Shown: one piece after another, positions 46,526 through 58,840 of the stretch | Layout of the letters: every line of letters begins with the position of its first letter | Position numbering within the stretch: the first letter of the stretch is position 1 | Assembly (NCBI RefSeq): GCF_949987535.1 | Contig: NC_080067.1 | Coordinates: forward strand, 8,308,001-8,372,000 | Origin: Balaenoptera acutorostrata | Lineage: Eukaryota > Chordata > Mammalia > Artiodactyla > Balaenopteridae | Direction of reading: 5' to 3' | Length of the DNA: 64,000 bases | Made by a program: the position numbers and the translations under genes | The notes under the pieces: model-generated | The model's database searches: none | The model's input: the letters and a program-made list of their open reading frames with translations, nothing else | Told to the model about the DNA's origin: nothing

Positions 46526-46789
46526 TGAATAAAAAACTATTGCCTGTTTGGAATTACTGAATGAGCCGCTGATTCAATAACGTTTCCAATACCTTGCTGA
46601 ATGGTGTCTAAACACTGCCTTTGACACATAAAACCCCTTTCAAAAACTTTCAACAGTTTCCCATATACCAAGCATCAAATTTGTGACACACACTATACAA
46701 AACTTCTTAAGAAAATTATTTCTTTCCTCAAATAACTTAAAATTCCATTGGGGAAATAAGGCAAGAATGAGTAAAACAGAAATAATGTC

Positions 46790-47050
46790 AACAATAATGG
46801 TAAAGTTTTATACAACACTTATTTTGAAACAAATACATTTACAAGCACTTGACATATACTAACTCACGTAATCTTCACAACAATCTAATTAGATAGGAAC
46901 TCTCAATATCTTCCTAGAAGTGAAGAAAAGAAACCATTGAGAAAGTTATATGGCTTTTCTAAGGTTGTAGAGGGAAGAAGTGGCAAAGCTGAAATTTGGA
47001 GTTAGGCAGCCTGGCTCTAAAGCCTATATTCCTACCTACTGCACCATATA
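46790..47050 (-). repeat. MIR SINE
   Basis: Reverse MIR: 'GCACTTGACATATACTAACT CACGTAATCTTCACAACAAT', 'GGTTGTAGAGGGAAGAAGTG GCAAAGCTG', 'GCAGCCTGGCTCTAAAGCC'. Confidence 0.65.
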
Positions 47051-47604
47051 TAGCCGCTAAGAACATGATTCATAAATGCCTACATGCCCCCCAAACAACT
47101 GCAAGATTGACTACCAAATGGCTGAACAGACACATGCTATAACTTAAGAGAAGGGAAAAATGACTCCATGATTTGGGAAAAATTTATGGGAGAATTAAAA
47201 CTTGATTGGAATGGACTTTTTAGGATTTATTGGATTTAGGGCAAATCAGAGGGGAAGGCCTCACAATAGAGCAAGCACAGATAAGTAGATACAAGGTAGG
47301 TTGTTTGTAACATAAATACTGGAGGATATGTGGGCAAGATGGGGGAGGACTAAATTCCAACTTCCAACTCCAATTACGGAGTTCAAAATATTCTAATTGA
47401 CCCTAGAAGACATTGAGATAAATGGTCAAAGAGAAAGGAATAACACATTGTTTCAGAATAATAATCTGTCAGTGGCTTGTAAAGCAAAATCAAGGATAAA
47501 GATACTGGAAGCAGGAAGCTCATGAAAACACTAAATTTACAGGTTTGGGCAGAAGTGATAGCATACTTCTTTTACTTATCACTTCTTTCCCGTAAAACCA
47601 TTGT

Positions 47605-47720
47605 TGAATTTGTAGTTGGAAAATCTGGGCTTAAATTTTACCCCTGCCATTCATTAGCTATGTTCAAGTCACTAGGGCCCAAAACTGTAATACTTCCTAG
47701 CTGATAAACTGAGATTGTTA
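47605..47720 (+). repeat. MIR SINE fragment
   Basis: 'GAAAATCTGGGCTTAAATTT', 'CATTAGCTATGTTCAAGTCA', 'GATAAACTGAGATTGTTAAA'. A diverged forward MIR piece. Confidence 0.5.
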
Positions 47721-50009
47721 AAGGATCATTATTTTAAAAAATAAAATCTCTCAAAAAAAAAATTAATTAAAAAAAATAAAAGATTAAAAAATAAAATAAA
47801 ATAAAATCTCTCATGCAAATTTACAGTGTGCAGGTGTCCAAGATTATATTTAACTTATTAATTAATGAGACAACCAGTCAGATGTTAAAACTAGCTCAAA
47901 GGAGTATTCACAGAACCACAGACTTAGGCAGTAAGAAATGCTGAAATAAATTTACAAACAGACTAAACACTGGCTTCTTCCATAGTGGGCAAATGAAGCC
48001 AATTTCACCTCACCAGAAAAAAAATGTATTTGTACATCTATAGACAAGAATCATTTGCATTGCTATCAGTTATCCACAATGTACAGAGCTGTAGATGGCT
48101 GAAAGACAATTAAAGGTATAGAGACCTCAATATAATCAGATAAGCAGGAGGGATGAGAACACTAAAGAAGCCTTAGTTTTCCACTGAAGAAATTCAGTAA
48201 TTTTTTTTTTTTTTTCATTTCAAACTCTTTCATTGTAACCATTTCATGACACTGGTGTGGGCATTAAATGAGAATATCAGTGATTCTGGACCAGAACAGG
48301 AATTCAGAATTCCTAGAACATGGAATGAGGTGGTTCTTTCCCTCTCCTCATCCCTTGAATAATATCTAATCGTTTTCTCAATATACATGTGAACTGGAAG
48401 ATTCAGAAAAGAAAGACAGCTGACTTTCATGAGGTTTAGGCATTTGCAAGCATACCACTTCTGGCAGTAGAGGAAGACGACAGCTAAACAAAGGGCAGAC
48501 TTGGGGTCTCCAAGGGAGAATCTAGCACAAGAAAAGAAATGTGAGCGTGGCGCAGTAAGCCAGACTTGCAACAGGGTCTTTTGTTTTGAGTCAGAGTGCT
48601 TCGTTGCAAAAAAAATTAATAAACTAACTTGAGCTCTCTTAATTTTTTAAAAAAGCAAGTGAACATTCTCTAACTTTCTATCTTTCTAACACACAATAGA
48701 AAGGTATCAGGTGTGGCAGAATCTGCAAGAAGGCAAGAGAAAGATGCAAACTGAAAAAAGAGCAGGGCTCAGGAAAGATCTGAGCTGGAGGACCGAGAAG
48801 GAGGCACGTCTCATTACAAGACTGATGCTTCTGCAAAGATACGATCACTGCTAGAAGCCACTGGCACCAATGCTGATCCTTGCTCTAGTTACCATGGCTC
48901 CTGACTCTTCTCTCCTGGATCACTTGCTCCAGAATCAGGGTCTCAGGCTGCACCATCTGATTGGCTGAGCTTGGGTCACATGCTATGCCCTGGCTCCTGG
49001 GGAAAGTAGATGGAATATCTTTCCCTTTCACTTTTGTAGTGCACGGCAAAACACTGCATCACACCAATATGATAAATGTGCCAATACAAAGAGGGTAGCA
49101 GATGCTCCACTGTCAAATGACAGAGCAAATGTCCAAAGAGAGTTTCTCTGTCGGGTATGGAGAATAGTTGGGATATAAACCCATCTCTGATGCATCTACT
49201 TTGTCAGCATGAATGTGCCTTGAAGAAGAGCCCTGTGGGAATCAAGGGGGGAAAGCCTGTAATGCCAGAGCCAAGAAGTTCTGCTGTTGGATCCCTTCTG
49301 AAAAGGCAGAATATGGCAGGGAAAGGAAGCCTTTCACAACCAGGGGAGGACTGAACACACTGCAGTCTTGGAACTGCAGGAGGTCAGGCAGCAGCTCGTA
49401 AGTGGGTCCCAGGGTAGATGATGACAGCAGGGAAAAGGCATGGGGGGACCTCCCCAGGTGCCTCAAGCTGGCAAAAGAGGATTTAGGTGTTCCCATAGCT
49501 GGTGAGGCTCAGGGAAACGTTTGATTATAGAAGTTATTGGTATTTTCCCCTAAAACATATCATGCCTTATTACTTGACTTTACTATCACTTTCACTTGTG
49601 ATGGTCTTCCTCATAATACTATACTACCTTGAAAGGGTCTTCGACTATTTTTTACCTAACTGTTTAAAATAATTGGACAATTCCACTTCTTAACAAAGCA
49701 TTTCCTGACCTAAACCTAAATTGATTTCTCCATTATTTAAATTGGTAAAGCTCTTACCAGTCAATTTAGTACTTAAAATCAAACACTGTCTGTGACCTTC
49801 TCTAATTGTTTCCAACCCATAAGATTTGTCTCTTCAACCGATGTTGGGGCCCTATGAAGAAACTGGATTGTCAGACTTTGAAATTCTCTAAGTCTATAAT
49901 ACGTGCTTGATAAATATTTCTTTCATCCAGGGTTCAACCCAGGATGGAAGGAACAGAAAACAGAAGTGGTCTGAAAAAAAAAAAAAAAAAAAAATAGTGA
50001 GCTGGTCTG
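47721..50009. other. No gene seen; A-rich block and A-run
   Basis: An A-rich block at 47735-47812 is bounded on both sides by ATAAAATCTCTCA, which looks like a TSD around a tail remnant. An A18-type run sits at 49975-49994. Open frames up to 113 codons are unsupported. Confidence 0.4.
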
Positions 50010-50180
50010 GGTTAAGCCTGTCACACACTGGTTATGGGGTAAATACTTCATTCAACTGCCGATCTTTACTCCCTCGTCAATAAAAAAGGGACAAAGATGA
50101 TGAAGATAAAAATACCATCACTAAGACCTAGCTCAAAATGTTATCATGAGCTGATAAAAATACAGCAAAATGCTTTCAAA
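50010..50180 (+). repeat. MIR SINE, degraded
   Basis: 'TGGTTATGGGGTAAATACTT', 'CCCTCGTCAATAAAAAAGGG ACAAAGATGATG', 'GTTATCATGAGCTGATAAAA' keep the MIR order. Confidence 0.5.
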
Positions 50181-52946
50181 CGTTGAACCCCTGCATTATA
50201 AAAATACTACTTTTGAACACATGCTATTAACTACTATTAGCATCAAACAAGAATAGAGTCCCTAGCAGAATTTCAAATGCCATAGCAGCTTGTAGACAAG
50301 AAGGTATTTTTGGAAATGGAGTCCATTCTACTGTGCTTCCAAATACACTGTGTAGCGAGTCATAATTTTGCTTACAGTTACTCTCCTGTCTTTTTCTGTC
50401 CCGATAAGACCACGGAAGCCTGGCTCTGCACCTTACCCAAATTCCCCTCTTCACACCACCTCCCTTCAAGGTAACAGCTCCTCGTATTTATACAGCACTT
50501 GCACAGTCTATAAAACACTTTCACAACTACTGTTTCATTTGATCTTTGCGCACACGCACGCACGCACAAAGTTACAAGAAAGAAGTGTTAATACTTAATA
50601 AATTCCCCCAAATATTTGACCCTCTAAAGTTAAAGAAAAATTTCTTTAGTGAAACAGCTCTTTCTTTGAAATTTCTTTGCAACAGCAAAATTATCTCCAA
50701 TTTAATACTCAGTATTGAAGGCAACAACTGGAAAGCTTTTAGAGCTAATTTTACAACTTTTAAAATCTCTACCCCAAATTTAAGTTGAATAACTTCTGTA
50801 TCCACCTGTACTTCTACGGCACCTTATACTTATATAGCACTTTACAGTTTATAGCACTTTTCGTACTTACCATTCTCACTTAAATTTGCACACACACAAA
50901 GGTCAAGACATGAGGTCAAAATCATGGCTTATTCATTCATCTTTGTATCTCTTGGGATACGAAGTACCTGGTCCCTATGAGATACTGAATGAACTTTTGT
51001 TTGAAATATGAAGGAAGGGGAAGAAGAAAAACAAGGAGGAGAGGGAGAGACTGATAGGCCTCAGAAGCGAGGAAAGGTTAGTGTCCATGGAGATACAGAA
51101 GAATGGTTCTTATTTTTCTCTTTGCAGAAACTCCACTAAATTACAGTAATATTCAATTCTCACACATGTGCTTTGTGTTGAGCACTAAATTACAGGTTTC
51201 GCAAGGAAGAGACTTATTAAATATTGGAATTAGGAGATGTTCTCTTTACTATTTTTAAAAATGGCATATGTTTGAGAATCTAAAACTCTCAGTCAAATAG
51301 GGAATGAAAATCATCCTTGCATAGGATCAGCCTCAGCTTTCAAATTAATACTTCGTCTCTCATGACCAAAGCTTTAAAATGAGAGAGTTTGAGTGCCTCT
51401 ATAAATCAATCTTTCTAAAAGGTGATGTGGAAATCTTAAATCTTTTATGACAATTGGTAGCAATCCTGCACTTAAAACAGTAAAAAAAAAAAAAGTGAAG
51501 AATAAGGCTTGTAATAATATTTGATTGGTTGAAAATGCCAGCAAGTTTGTAGACCATTTCTAAATATACCTGCTACAAGTATTTCAAACTGAAAACAAAA
51601 CAAGTAGTCATCTCTTTTATGGGAATCAGGCTGAGTGAAAATAAATATAATGGTCACAAATTCAACCACACGTCCAAGTCAACTCCATAGAAAGCTGGAA
51701 AGAAAGAACTTGGAAAAATATAATCAATTACTCAAAATGAATGCATCTTTTCTCTAGAGACATTTTATGTCAATAATAAAAGAAATGTGGTCATCACAAA
51801 TTAAGATGGAAGAGAGCTGAATGAACACATCTGTTCACTCCTCAAATTCCTTTGAAAAGGACAAATGAAAAAAATAAAAGTAAATGTAAAAGAACACTGG
51901 AAATTTGGGAAGATTATGAACTTCCGGGAAGATATAAAGCAGATGGGAATACACTAATGTCAAAATCCAGCCGTGTTATGATTATCTTAACCAGAGAAGA
52001 CCTTAAACAACCCTGGGACAATGGCGTTCTTTGGAGAATTAGATCATAGGCAGTCAAGAGAAAAATTACAGCGTGTCGGAACACCAATGAGAGTAGTTGA
52101 CTCTTAAGGTGGGTAACTATTTGTTATTTTTATTTTTTTGCTACCTGGACAAAACCAAAAACAACCATGAGTACATTCTATCACAGGAGGAACTCTGACA
52201 TGGGAGACTCCAACGGTGGGTACAGGTACTAGAAATAGGAGACAAAATCCTAAGTAAAGTACTTCCTGGGACATTCAAGGAAAACTCAAGCTGGCTGCAG
52301 GTCAATACCCTGCCCATTTTCTCCTCTGAACAATAACCAGGGGCAAAATTCTTGCCTTTAGTACATGTATTTATGGCCAAACAAACAAAAAATCATCCAG
52401 CCTATGGAAAGCCACTGAAACTAGCAAGACTGTACAATCTGAGATGTGTCGACGAAAACCAGTAACTTGAAAAAGAGGCAATAACCTACTATCTCAAATA
52501 CAAATCTGAATAAACTGCTTAAACAAAAGACAGAAGAAAGATTAAAAATGAGCAGAGCTAACACCCTCCGAACTAAGACCCAAGAGAATAGTGAGAATAA
52601 GCAAAAAACTTTAAATTACACAACATACCTAAATAACATGTTATAAAAAAGGATAAATACCAAAATTAAAATTAAAATAAATAGCAGAGTGGACCCTGAC
52701 AAAAACTGGAGACCCAGAAGACTAAGCCTGGGGACCTCCCTGCTGAATGCAGGGGACAACAGTTGGACAGTGTAAGAAAAAAGTTAAAAGACATAATGAT
52801 TAGCTATAGAGAGTCTAACATTATTCCAATAGGACTTTTAGAGAGAGGTAACGGAGAAGAAGAAATAGCCAAAGAAAAAAACTTACCTACACCATAGAAA
52901 AACTCCATAAAATAAAATTAACATATAAAAATAAAGAGGCTACATT
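50181..52946. other. No gene seen; two short similar old repeats
   Basis: 50480-50560 and 50810-50890 both contain a 'TATACAGCACTTGCACAGTC'/'TATATAGCACTTTACAGTTT' motif typical of an ancient SINE/LINE end (family uncertain). 52400-52936 is A-rich and L1-like in composition but not assignable. Confidence 0.4.
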
Positions 52947-53344
52947 AAGGCCAAGATGGCAGAGTAGGAAGACCCTGGGCTCACCTCTTCCCATGGGCAC
53001 ACCACAATTACAACTATTTACAGAGCAACTATTGATGAGAAAAACCGGAATCCAGCAGAAAAGATCTTCTACAACTAAATATATTAAGAAGGAACCACAA
53101 TGAGATGGGTATGACGGCAGAGTCGCAGTCTAGGCAAGCCCCATACCCCTGGGTGGGCCGCCCACAAATGGAAAGATGATTACCTTTGTAGAGGTTTTCC
53201 CCAAGGAGCAAGGGGTCCGAGCCCCATGCCGGGCTCCCCAGCTTGGGGGTCCTGCACTGGGAAGATGAGCCCCCAGAATGTTTGGCTTTGAAGGCCAGCA
53301 GGGCTTACTTTCAGGAGACCCAGAGGGCTGAGGGAAATAGACTC

Positions 53345-53673
53345 CAATCTTTTTTCTCTTTTTAATTAGAGTATAGTTGATTTACAATGTTGTGTTAGTT
53401 CCAGGTATACAGCAAAGTGAGTCAGTTATACATATACAAATAGCCACTCTTTTTTAGATTCTTTTCCCATATAGACCATTACAGAGTATTGAGTAGAGCT
53501 CCCCGTGCTATACAGCAGGTCCTTATTAGTTATCTATTTTATATATAGTAGTGTGTATTGATATATGTCAATCCCAATCTCCCAATTGATCCCTCGCCCC
53601 ACCTTACCCCCTGGTAACCATAAGTTTGTTTTCTACATCTGTGACTCTATTTCTGTTTCATAGGTAAGTTCAT
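53345..53673 (-). mobile_element. L1 3' UTR fragment inserted in the HAL1-like 5' UTR
   Basis: 'TAGAGTATAGTTGATTTACA ATGTTGTGTTAG', 'GTATACAGCAAAGTGAGTCA', 'GCTATACAGCAGGTCCTTAT', '…TTTCTGTTTCATAGGTAAGT' is a reverse-strand L1 end. The host 5' UTR text resumes at 'TTAAAGGGCACACATAAAAT', matching L1-A near 8918 ('TTGGAGGGCACACACAAAG'). Confidence 0.85.
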
Positions 53674-54850
53674 TCTTAAAGGGCACACATAAAATCTCAC
53701 ATGCTCTGGGACCCAGGGCAGAAGCAGTAAATTGAAAGGAGCCTGGGTCAGACCCCCCTGCTGATCTTAGCCTCCCAGAGAGGCAGGAGGCAACTGGACG
53801 TCCCCCTGGCGACACAGACTCTGATGGCAGCCATTTCAGGGAGCTTGTTCTGCCACGTGGACACTAGTGCTGACAAGGGTCATTCCAGAGTCCTCCCTTC
53901 AGCTTATTAGCACCTGGATCCGGCCCCAACCACCAGATTGTCAGCACAAGTACTGGGACGCCTCAGGCCAAGCAACTAACCGGGTGGGGACACAGTCCGA
54001 TCCACCCCCAGGTCCTCAGGCCAGCTGCCTTAAGGCTCCCTGAGTCCACAGCTGCCCCAGGACCCAGCCCTGTGCACCAGAGGGCCCAGGACCTGTCCCT
54101 TCAGCCAGAAACACCAACTCTGGGACCTCCAGAGCCCTGCAGCCTGAGACCCTGGGCCTTGGCCCTGCCAACCAGTGGGCAGACACTAGGCCCAAGACCA
54201 CCACAGCCCCGCAGCCTCTCATTCCAGGACCCAAGCCACCCACCATCAGGCTAGCACCAGCCCTGGGAACCCCCGGGCCCCAGTCCCACCCACCAGTAGT
54301 CTAGTATCAGCTCCAAAACACCTTGGATTCTTCAGCCGGCTGCCCTGGGATCCAGCCCAACTCACCAGCAGGCCACCACCAGTTTGGGGACACCCCAAAC
54401 CCAGCAGCCAGCCATGTCAGGAACTGGCCTCACCCACCAGTAGGCTGATACTACATCCGGGACCCCTAACACACGACCACCCACTCCAGAAGCCAGGTCC
54501 ACCCACTAAGGTCAATGCTAGACCCCGGAACCCCCAGGGTCCTGCAGCTCCCAGCCTTTGACTCAGCCCCACCAACCAGTGGCCGGCAGCCTCTGCACAA
54601 GCAGGGCCTGGCAACCAGCCAGACTGGGGACAGGCCATGCCTACCAGACCACTGACAATAGTCAGCCTGCTACAACAGAAGGACCCATGCAGCCCACACA
54701 GGGAGCAACCCCAGACCATATATCTCTGATGACCAGAGGGGAGTACACTGCTGGGAGACACACAGGGTGTCTCCTGCACAAGGCCGCTTCTCCAAGGTCG
54801 AGAAATGTAACCAAGCTACCAGATACATAGAAATAAAAACTGCAAATTGG

Positions 54851-55742
54851 GCAAAAGGAGGCGACAGAGGAATATGTTCCAAATGAAGGAATAAGATAAA
54901 ATCCCAGAAGAGGAACTAAGTGAAGTGGAGACAAGTAATCTACCCAATAAAGAGTTCAAGGTAGTGATCATAAATATGTGCAAAGAATTCGGAAGAAGAT
55001 TAGATGAACAGAGTGACAAGTTAGAAGTTTTTAACAAAGAGCTAGAAAATATAAAGAACAACCAAACAGAGATGAAAAATACGATAACTGAAATGAAAAA
55101 ATACACTAGAAAGAATCAACAGTAGACTAAGTGATACAGAGGAACAGATCAGCAAGCTGGAAGACAGAGTAGTGGAAATCACTGAAGCTGAACAGAAAAA
55201 AAGAAAAAGAAGTGGCCAGTTTAAGAGACCTCTGTGACAACATTAAGTGCACTAACATTCACATTAAAGGGGTCCCAGATGGAGAAGAAAGAAAGGAGCA
55301 GAGAACATACTTGAAGACATAATAGTTGAAAACTTCCTTCACCTGGGAAAGGAAACAGACAACCAGGTCCAGGAAGCACAGAGGGTCCCAAACAGGATCA
55401 ACTCAAAGAGCTCCACACTGAGACACATTGTAATTAAAATAGGAAAATTTAAAGATAAAGAGAGAACACTAAAAGTGCAAGGGAAAAGCAACAAGGTAAG
55501 TACAAGGGAATTCCCATAAAGCTATCAGCTGACTTTTCAACAGAAACTCTGCAGGCCAGTAGGCAGTGGCACAGTATATTAAAGTGATGAAAGGGGGAAA
55601 CCTACAACCAAGGATACTCTACCCAACAAGGCTTTCATTCAGAGTTGATAGGGAGATCAAAAGTTTTACGGACCAGGAAAAGCTAAAAGAGTTCAGCACC
55701 ACCAAACCAGCTCTAAAAGAAATGTTAAAGAGACTTCTCTAA
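54851..55742 (+). pseudogene. ORF1: HAL1-like ORF1 relic
   Basis: A decayed L1-type ORF1. The longest open piece (54925-55125) reads as the start of the coiled coil (NLPNKEFKVVIINMCKEFGR, then QTEMKNTITEMKK). Further on are the RRM-equivalent stretch near 55262 (ATTAAAGGGGTCCCAGATGG), 'GTCCAGGAAGCACAGAGGGT' and the C-terminal 'ATACTCTACCCAACAAGGCT'. The stop TAA is at 55740-55742, as in L1-A. Many frameshifts make it non-coding. Confidence 0.8.
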
Positions 55743-56629
55743 GTAAAAAAGAAAAGGCCACAACTAGAAACATGAAAATTATGAAAGTAAAAATCTCATT
55801 GGTAAAAGCAAATATACAGTTAAATAAGTAAATCAACCAGGTATAAAGCTAGTAGGAAGGTTAAAAGATGAAAGTAATAAAATCATCTATATCCACAATA
55901 AATAGTTAAGGGATACACAAAACAAAAAGATGTAAAATATAATGTCAAAAACAGTAAATGTGGGTGTGGGGAGTAAAAATGCAAGATTGTTAAAATGTGT
56001 TTGAACTTAAGAGATCAGCAACTTAAAATAATCACACATATATAGAGAGAGATTGCTATGTGCAGCATGGGGAATACAGTAAATAACTCCGTAATATCTT
56101 TGTATAGTGACATATGGTAACTAGCCTTGTTGTGGTGATCATTTTTACATGAATAGAAATACCAAATCATTATGTTGTGTAACAGGAACTAACACAGTGT
56201 TGTAGGTCAATTATACTTCAAAAACAAACAAACAAACAAATTCATAGAAAAAGAGACCAGATTTGTGGTTACCAGAGATGGGGGGGGAGGAGGAATTGGA
56301 TGAAGGTGGTCAAAAGGTACAAAGAAGTAAGTACTAGGGATGTAATATACTACATAGTAAATATAATTGACACTGCTGTATGTTATATATGAAAGTTGTT
56401 AGACAGAAAATCCTGAGTTCTCATCATGAAAAAGAAAATTTGTTTTCTATCTCTTTGATTTTGTATCTGTATGAGATGACGGACATTCACTAAACTTAAT
56501 GTGGTAATCATTTCTTGATGTCTGTAAGTCAAATCATTGTGCTGTGCACCTTAAACTTACACAGGGCTGTATGTCAATTATATTTCAATAAAACTGGAAG
56601 AAAAACTAAATAAATAAATAGGCTAAATT

Positions 56630-57310
56630 TGCCCACTAGTTAAAGCTATAAAAGGATAAGAAAATTATGCTAATGAACAACTAACATGTGAAAGAGGTTC
56701 AACTTCATTACTAATCAGGCATATCAAAATCATAACAATATATCACTTTTTGTTCTTAACATTCAGGAGGCTGGTAAAATACAGTGGCGGTAAGCTTATG
56801 AGAAAATGGATATCCTCACACAATTTCAGTGGGAACATAATTAGTCTAGCAGGAAAATTGTAGAGGGTATTAAAATATTAGTGGTGAATATGATTTGACC
56901 CAGCAATTCCACTTTTAGGACTCTATCTTACAGAAGTGCACAAGTATAACAGAATATATAAACCCAGTTTTATTGCAGCATTTTTGAATAGTTCAAATTG
57001 AAACAACCTAAACGTCCAAAAAACAAGCAGAATTTGATGCCTTATGTATCTACTATATGAAATATATTATGATGCAGTATATATAATACTATGGAATAAA
57101 TTATGGCTACTTTCATTACATAAATTATCCATGTTATGGACTATAATACTGTGGAATAAACTATGGTTACTTTCATTATATAAATTATCCATGTTATGGA
57201 ATATTTTGCTAGTATTAAAAATGAAGTAAATATATATTATTAGCATAGAAAGATCTACAAGGTATGTGAAGTGGGGAAAAAATTGCAAAATATCAAAGTA
57301 TGAATCCATT
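56630..57310 (+). mobile_element. Old L1 ORF2 3' relic
   Basis: Eroded end of L1 ORF2: 'CATGTGAAAGAGGTTCAACT TCATTACTAATC', 'TTTGACCCAGCAATTCCACT TTTAGG', 'TTATTGCAGCATTTTTGAAT'. Strongly diverged from L1-A and L1-C. It contains the 60-bp tandem duplication. Confidence 0.7.
57081..57200. repeat. 60-bp tandem duplication
   Basis: 57081-57140 and 57141-57200 are two copies (…TAATACTATGGAATAAATTA… / …TAATACTGTGGAATAAACTA…) with a period of exactly 60 and a handful of differences. Confidence 0.95.
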
Positions 57311-57405
57311 TATATTATGTATATGAATGCAAATGCGTAACAAAGGTGTGTAAGAATGCACACGAAAACCTTTGCAGGTGGGGAACATGGTTACCAGGCA
57401 AGGGC

Positions 57406-57408
<3 letters not shown>

Positions 57409-57459
<51 letters not shown>
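57409..57459. repeat. (TG)25 microsatellite
   Basis: An uninterrupted dinucleotide run, the longest of the three TG runs in the window. Confidence 0.99.
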
Positions 57460-57461
<2 letters not shown>

Positions 57462-57961
57462 AGAAGTCAGGAGTCAAGGAGGACTCTACTTTTTATTCTG
57501 TTTGTACTATTTGCATTGTGTATTTGTGTTTTAATTTTGTAACTTTAAAATATTTTTCAATGGACAGTTTATTACTATTCTTTTACAAATATAAAAGTTT
57601 CCTTGAAAGTTTTAAGATATGATCATGGCAATTCCTCAAAACAGTACACAGGGTTAATGAAAGTAATTCTATAAAATTATGGACAATTAAAGTGCCAGCA
57701 ACCACTTATTAATAAATAGCAAAACACTATTTTATATATATGGTATATATCTCTTTTTTTCATAAAAGTAAAACTCACACAACATACTTGAAATAAAGCC
57801 ATGCAAATCTGTAGAATCCACCCCATCTCCATAAGGCTGGGTTTGAGAGATTTTAAGTGAAAGCTTGAAAGAAAAGGTTGACAGAATTTCTTTTGGGTGC
57901 TCTGTCCTAAACTCTAAAGTCTATCACATATTGCCACATTGTCATTTCCACTTGTTACTTT
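57460..57961. other. No gene seen; AT-rich DNA
   Basis: Probably continues the old L1 tail at its left edge (to about 57560). Otherwise unassigned. Confidence 0.4.
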
Positions 57962-57979
57962 AAGAAATTAGCTAATCTG

Positions 57980-58346
57980 GGGCTTCCCTGGTGGCGCAGT
58001 GGTTAAGAATCCGCCTGCCAATGCAGGGGACACTGGTTCGAGCCCTGGTCCAGGAAGATCCCACATGCCACGGAGCAACTAAGCCTGTGCGCCACAACTA
58101 CTGAGCCTGTGCTAGAGCCCACGAGCCACATTACTGAAGCCCACGTGCCACAACTACTGAAGCCTGCATGCCTAGAGCCCATGCTCCGCAACGAGAAGCC
58201 ACCACAATGAGAAGCCCACACACCACAATGAAGAGTAGCCCCTGCTAGCCACAACTAGAGAAAGCCCACGTGCAGCAACAAAGACCCAGTGCAGCCAAAA
58301 ATAAATAAAATAAAATCTATTTTTTAACAAAAAGTCTATAAAAAAA
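57980..58346 (+). repeat. CHR-type SINE, older subfamily, 18-bp TSD
   Basis: Has the CHR head but a longer body, with repeated 'CCACAACTACTGA' and 'GAGCCCACGAGCC' blocks that the other copies lack. This is like the older CHR-1 form. TSD AAGAAATTAGCTAATCTG (57962-57979) and AAGAAATTAGCTAACCTG (58347-58364), one mismatch. The target is TT/AAGA. Confidence 0.9.
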
Positions 58347-58364
58347 AAGAAATTAGCTAACCTG

Positions 58365-58836
58365 CAACATCAGCTTATTTTCTTCCACGTTAAAGGCTTT
58401 GTGTCCATGCAGTTTATATTTCTTTGGCTATAAATAAATTGGACACACCTTATCTCCCACAGAGCTACTCTGGGGAAAAAAAAAAAAATCCCTTCAGAGA
58501 AGCCAGTTTTACACATTTTATTCCTTTTACCTCATCAAAGGTCAAATTAATTTCACCTGGGTTGTTTACACTTTTTCAAACACTTCTGCTGGGATTAAAA
58601 AAAAATCCTTGATCTACTAAAGACAAACAGCCTAGGCTAGCCAAGAGTGGGACATTTAGTGAAGCATCCATTCAACTTTTGCCCTTGGCAAGATGGGAGA
58701 GAGGGAGAGTGAGAGAGACAAAGACATGAATATGAATGAGAGTAAACTCCTAACTGCTATAAAGGAACCATGGAACTTCTAACTAGGCTGAAGTGCGAGA
58801 ACCTAAAAGAAATTAGAATCTAATGATGAGGACATA
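58365..58836. other. No gene seen
   Basis: Short A runs near 58476 and 58599; no feature assigned. Confidence 0.4.
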
Positions 58837-58840
58837 AAAA

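Larger units (their letters stand above)
52947..56619 (+). mobile_element. HAL1-like element (L1 lacking ORF2)
   Basis: An L1-type 5' UTR starting AAGGCCAAGATGGCAGAGTA (YY1-type motif 52951-52960) is followed by a decayed ORF1 (54851-55742). About 0.87 kb of AT-rich 3' UTR then ends CAATTATATTTCAATAAAAC and a TAAA/A tail. No reverse transcriptase sequence lies between. Likely TSD AGGCTACATT (52937-52946) and AGGCTAAATT (56620-56629), one mismatch. This is the layout of HAL1 'half-L1' elements, which code only ORF1. A deletion of ORF2 from an ordinary old L1 is the alternative. Confidence 0.6.

Noticed and set aside
54016..54779. Proline- and glycine-rich frames
   Set aside because: They come from the C-rich 5' UTR of the HAL1-like element and have no conserved domain.
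57044..57229. Small protein with a 20-residue repeat
   Set aside because: It is a translation of the 60-bp tandem duplication inside an L1 relic, where the sequence is plainly decayed ORF2.
57346..57622. Frames rich in Val-Cys repeats (also near 15999-16187)
   Set aside because: They are translations of (TG)n microsatellites.
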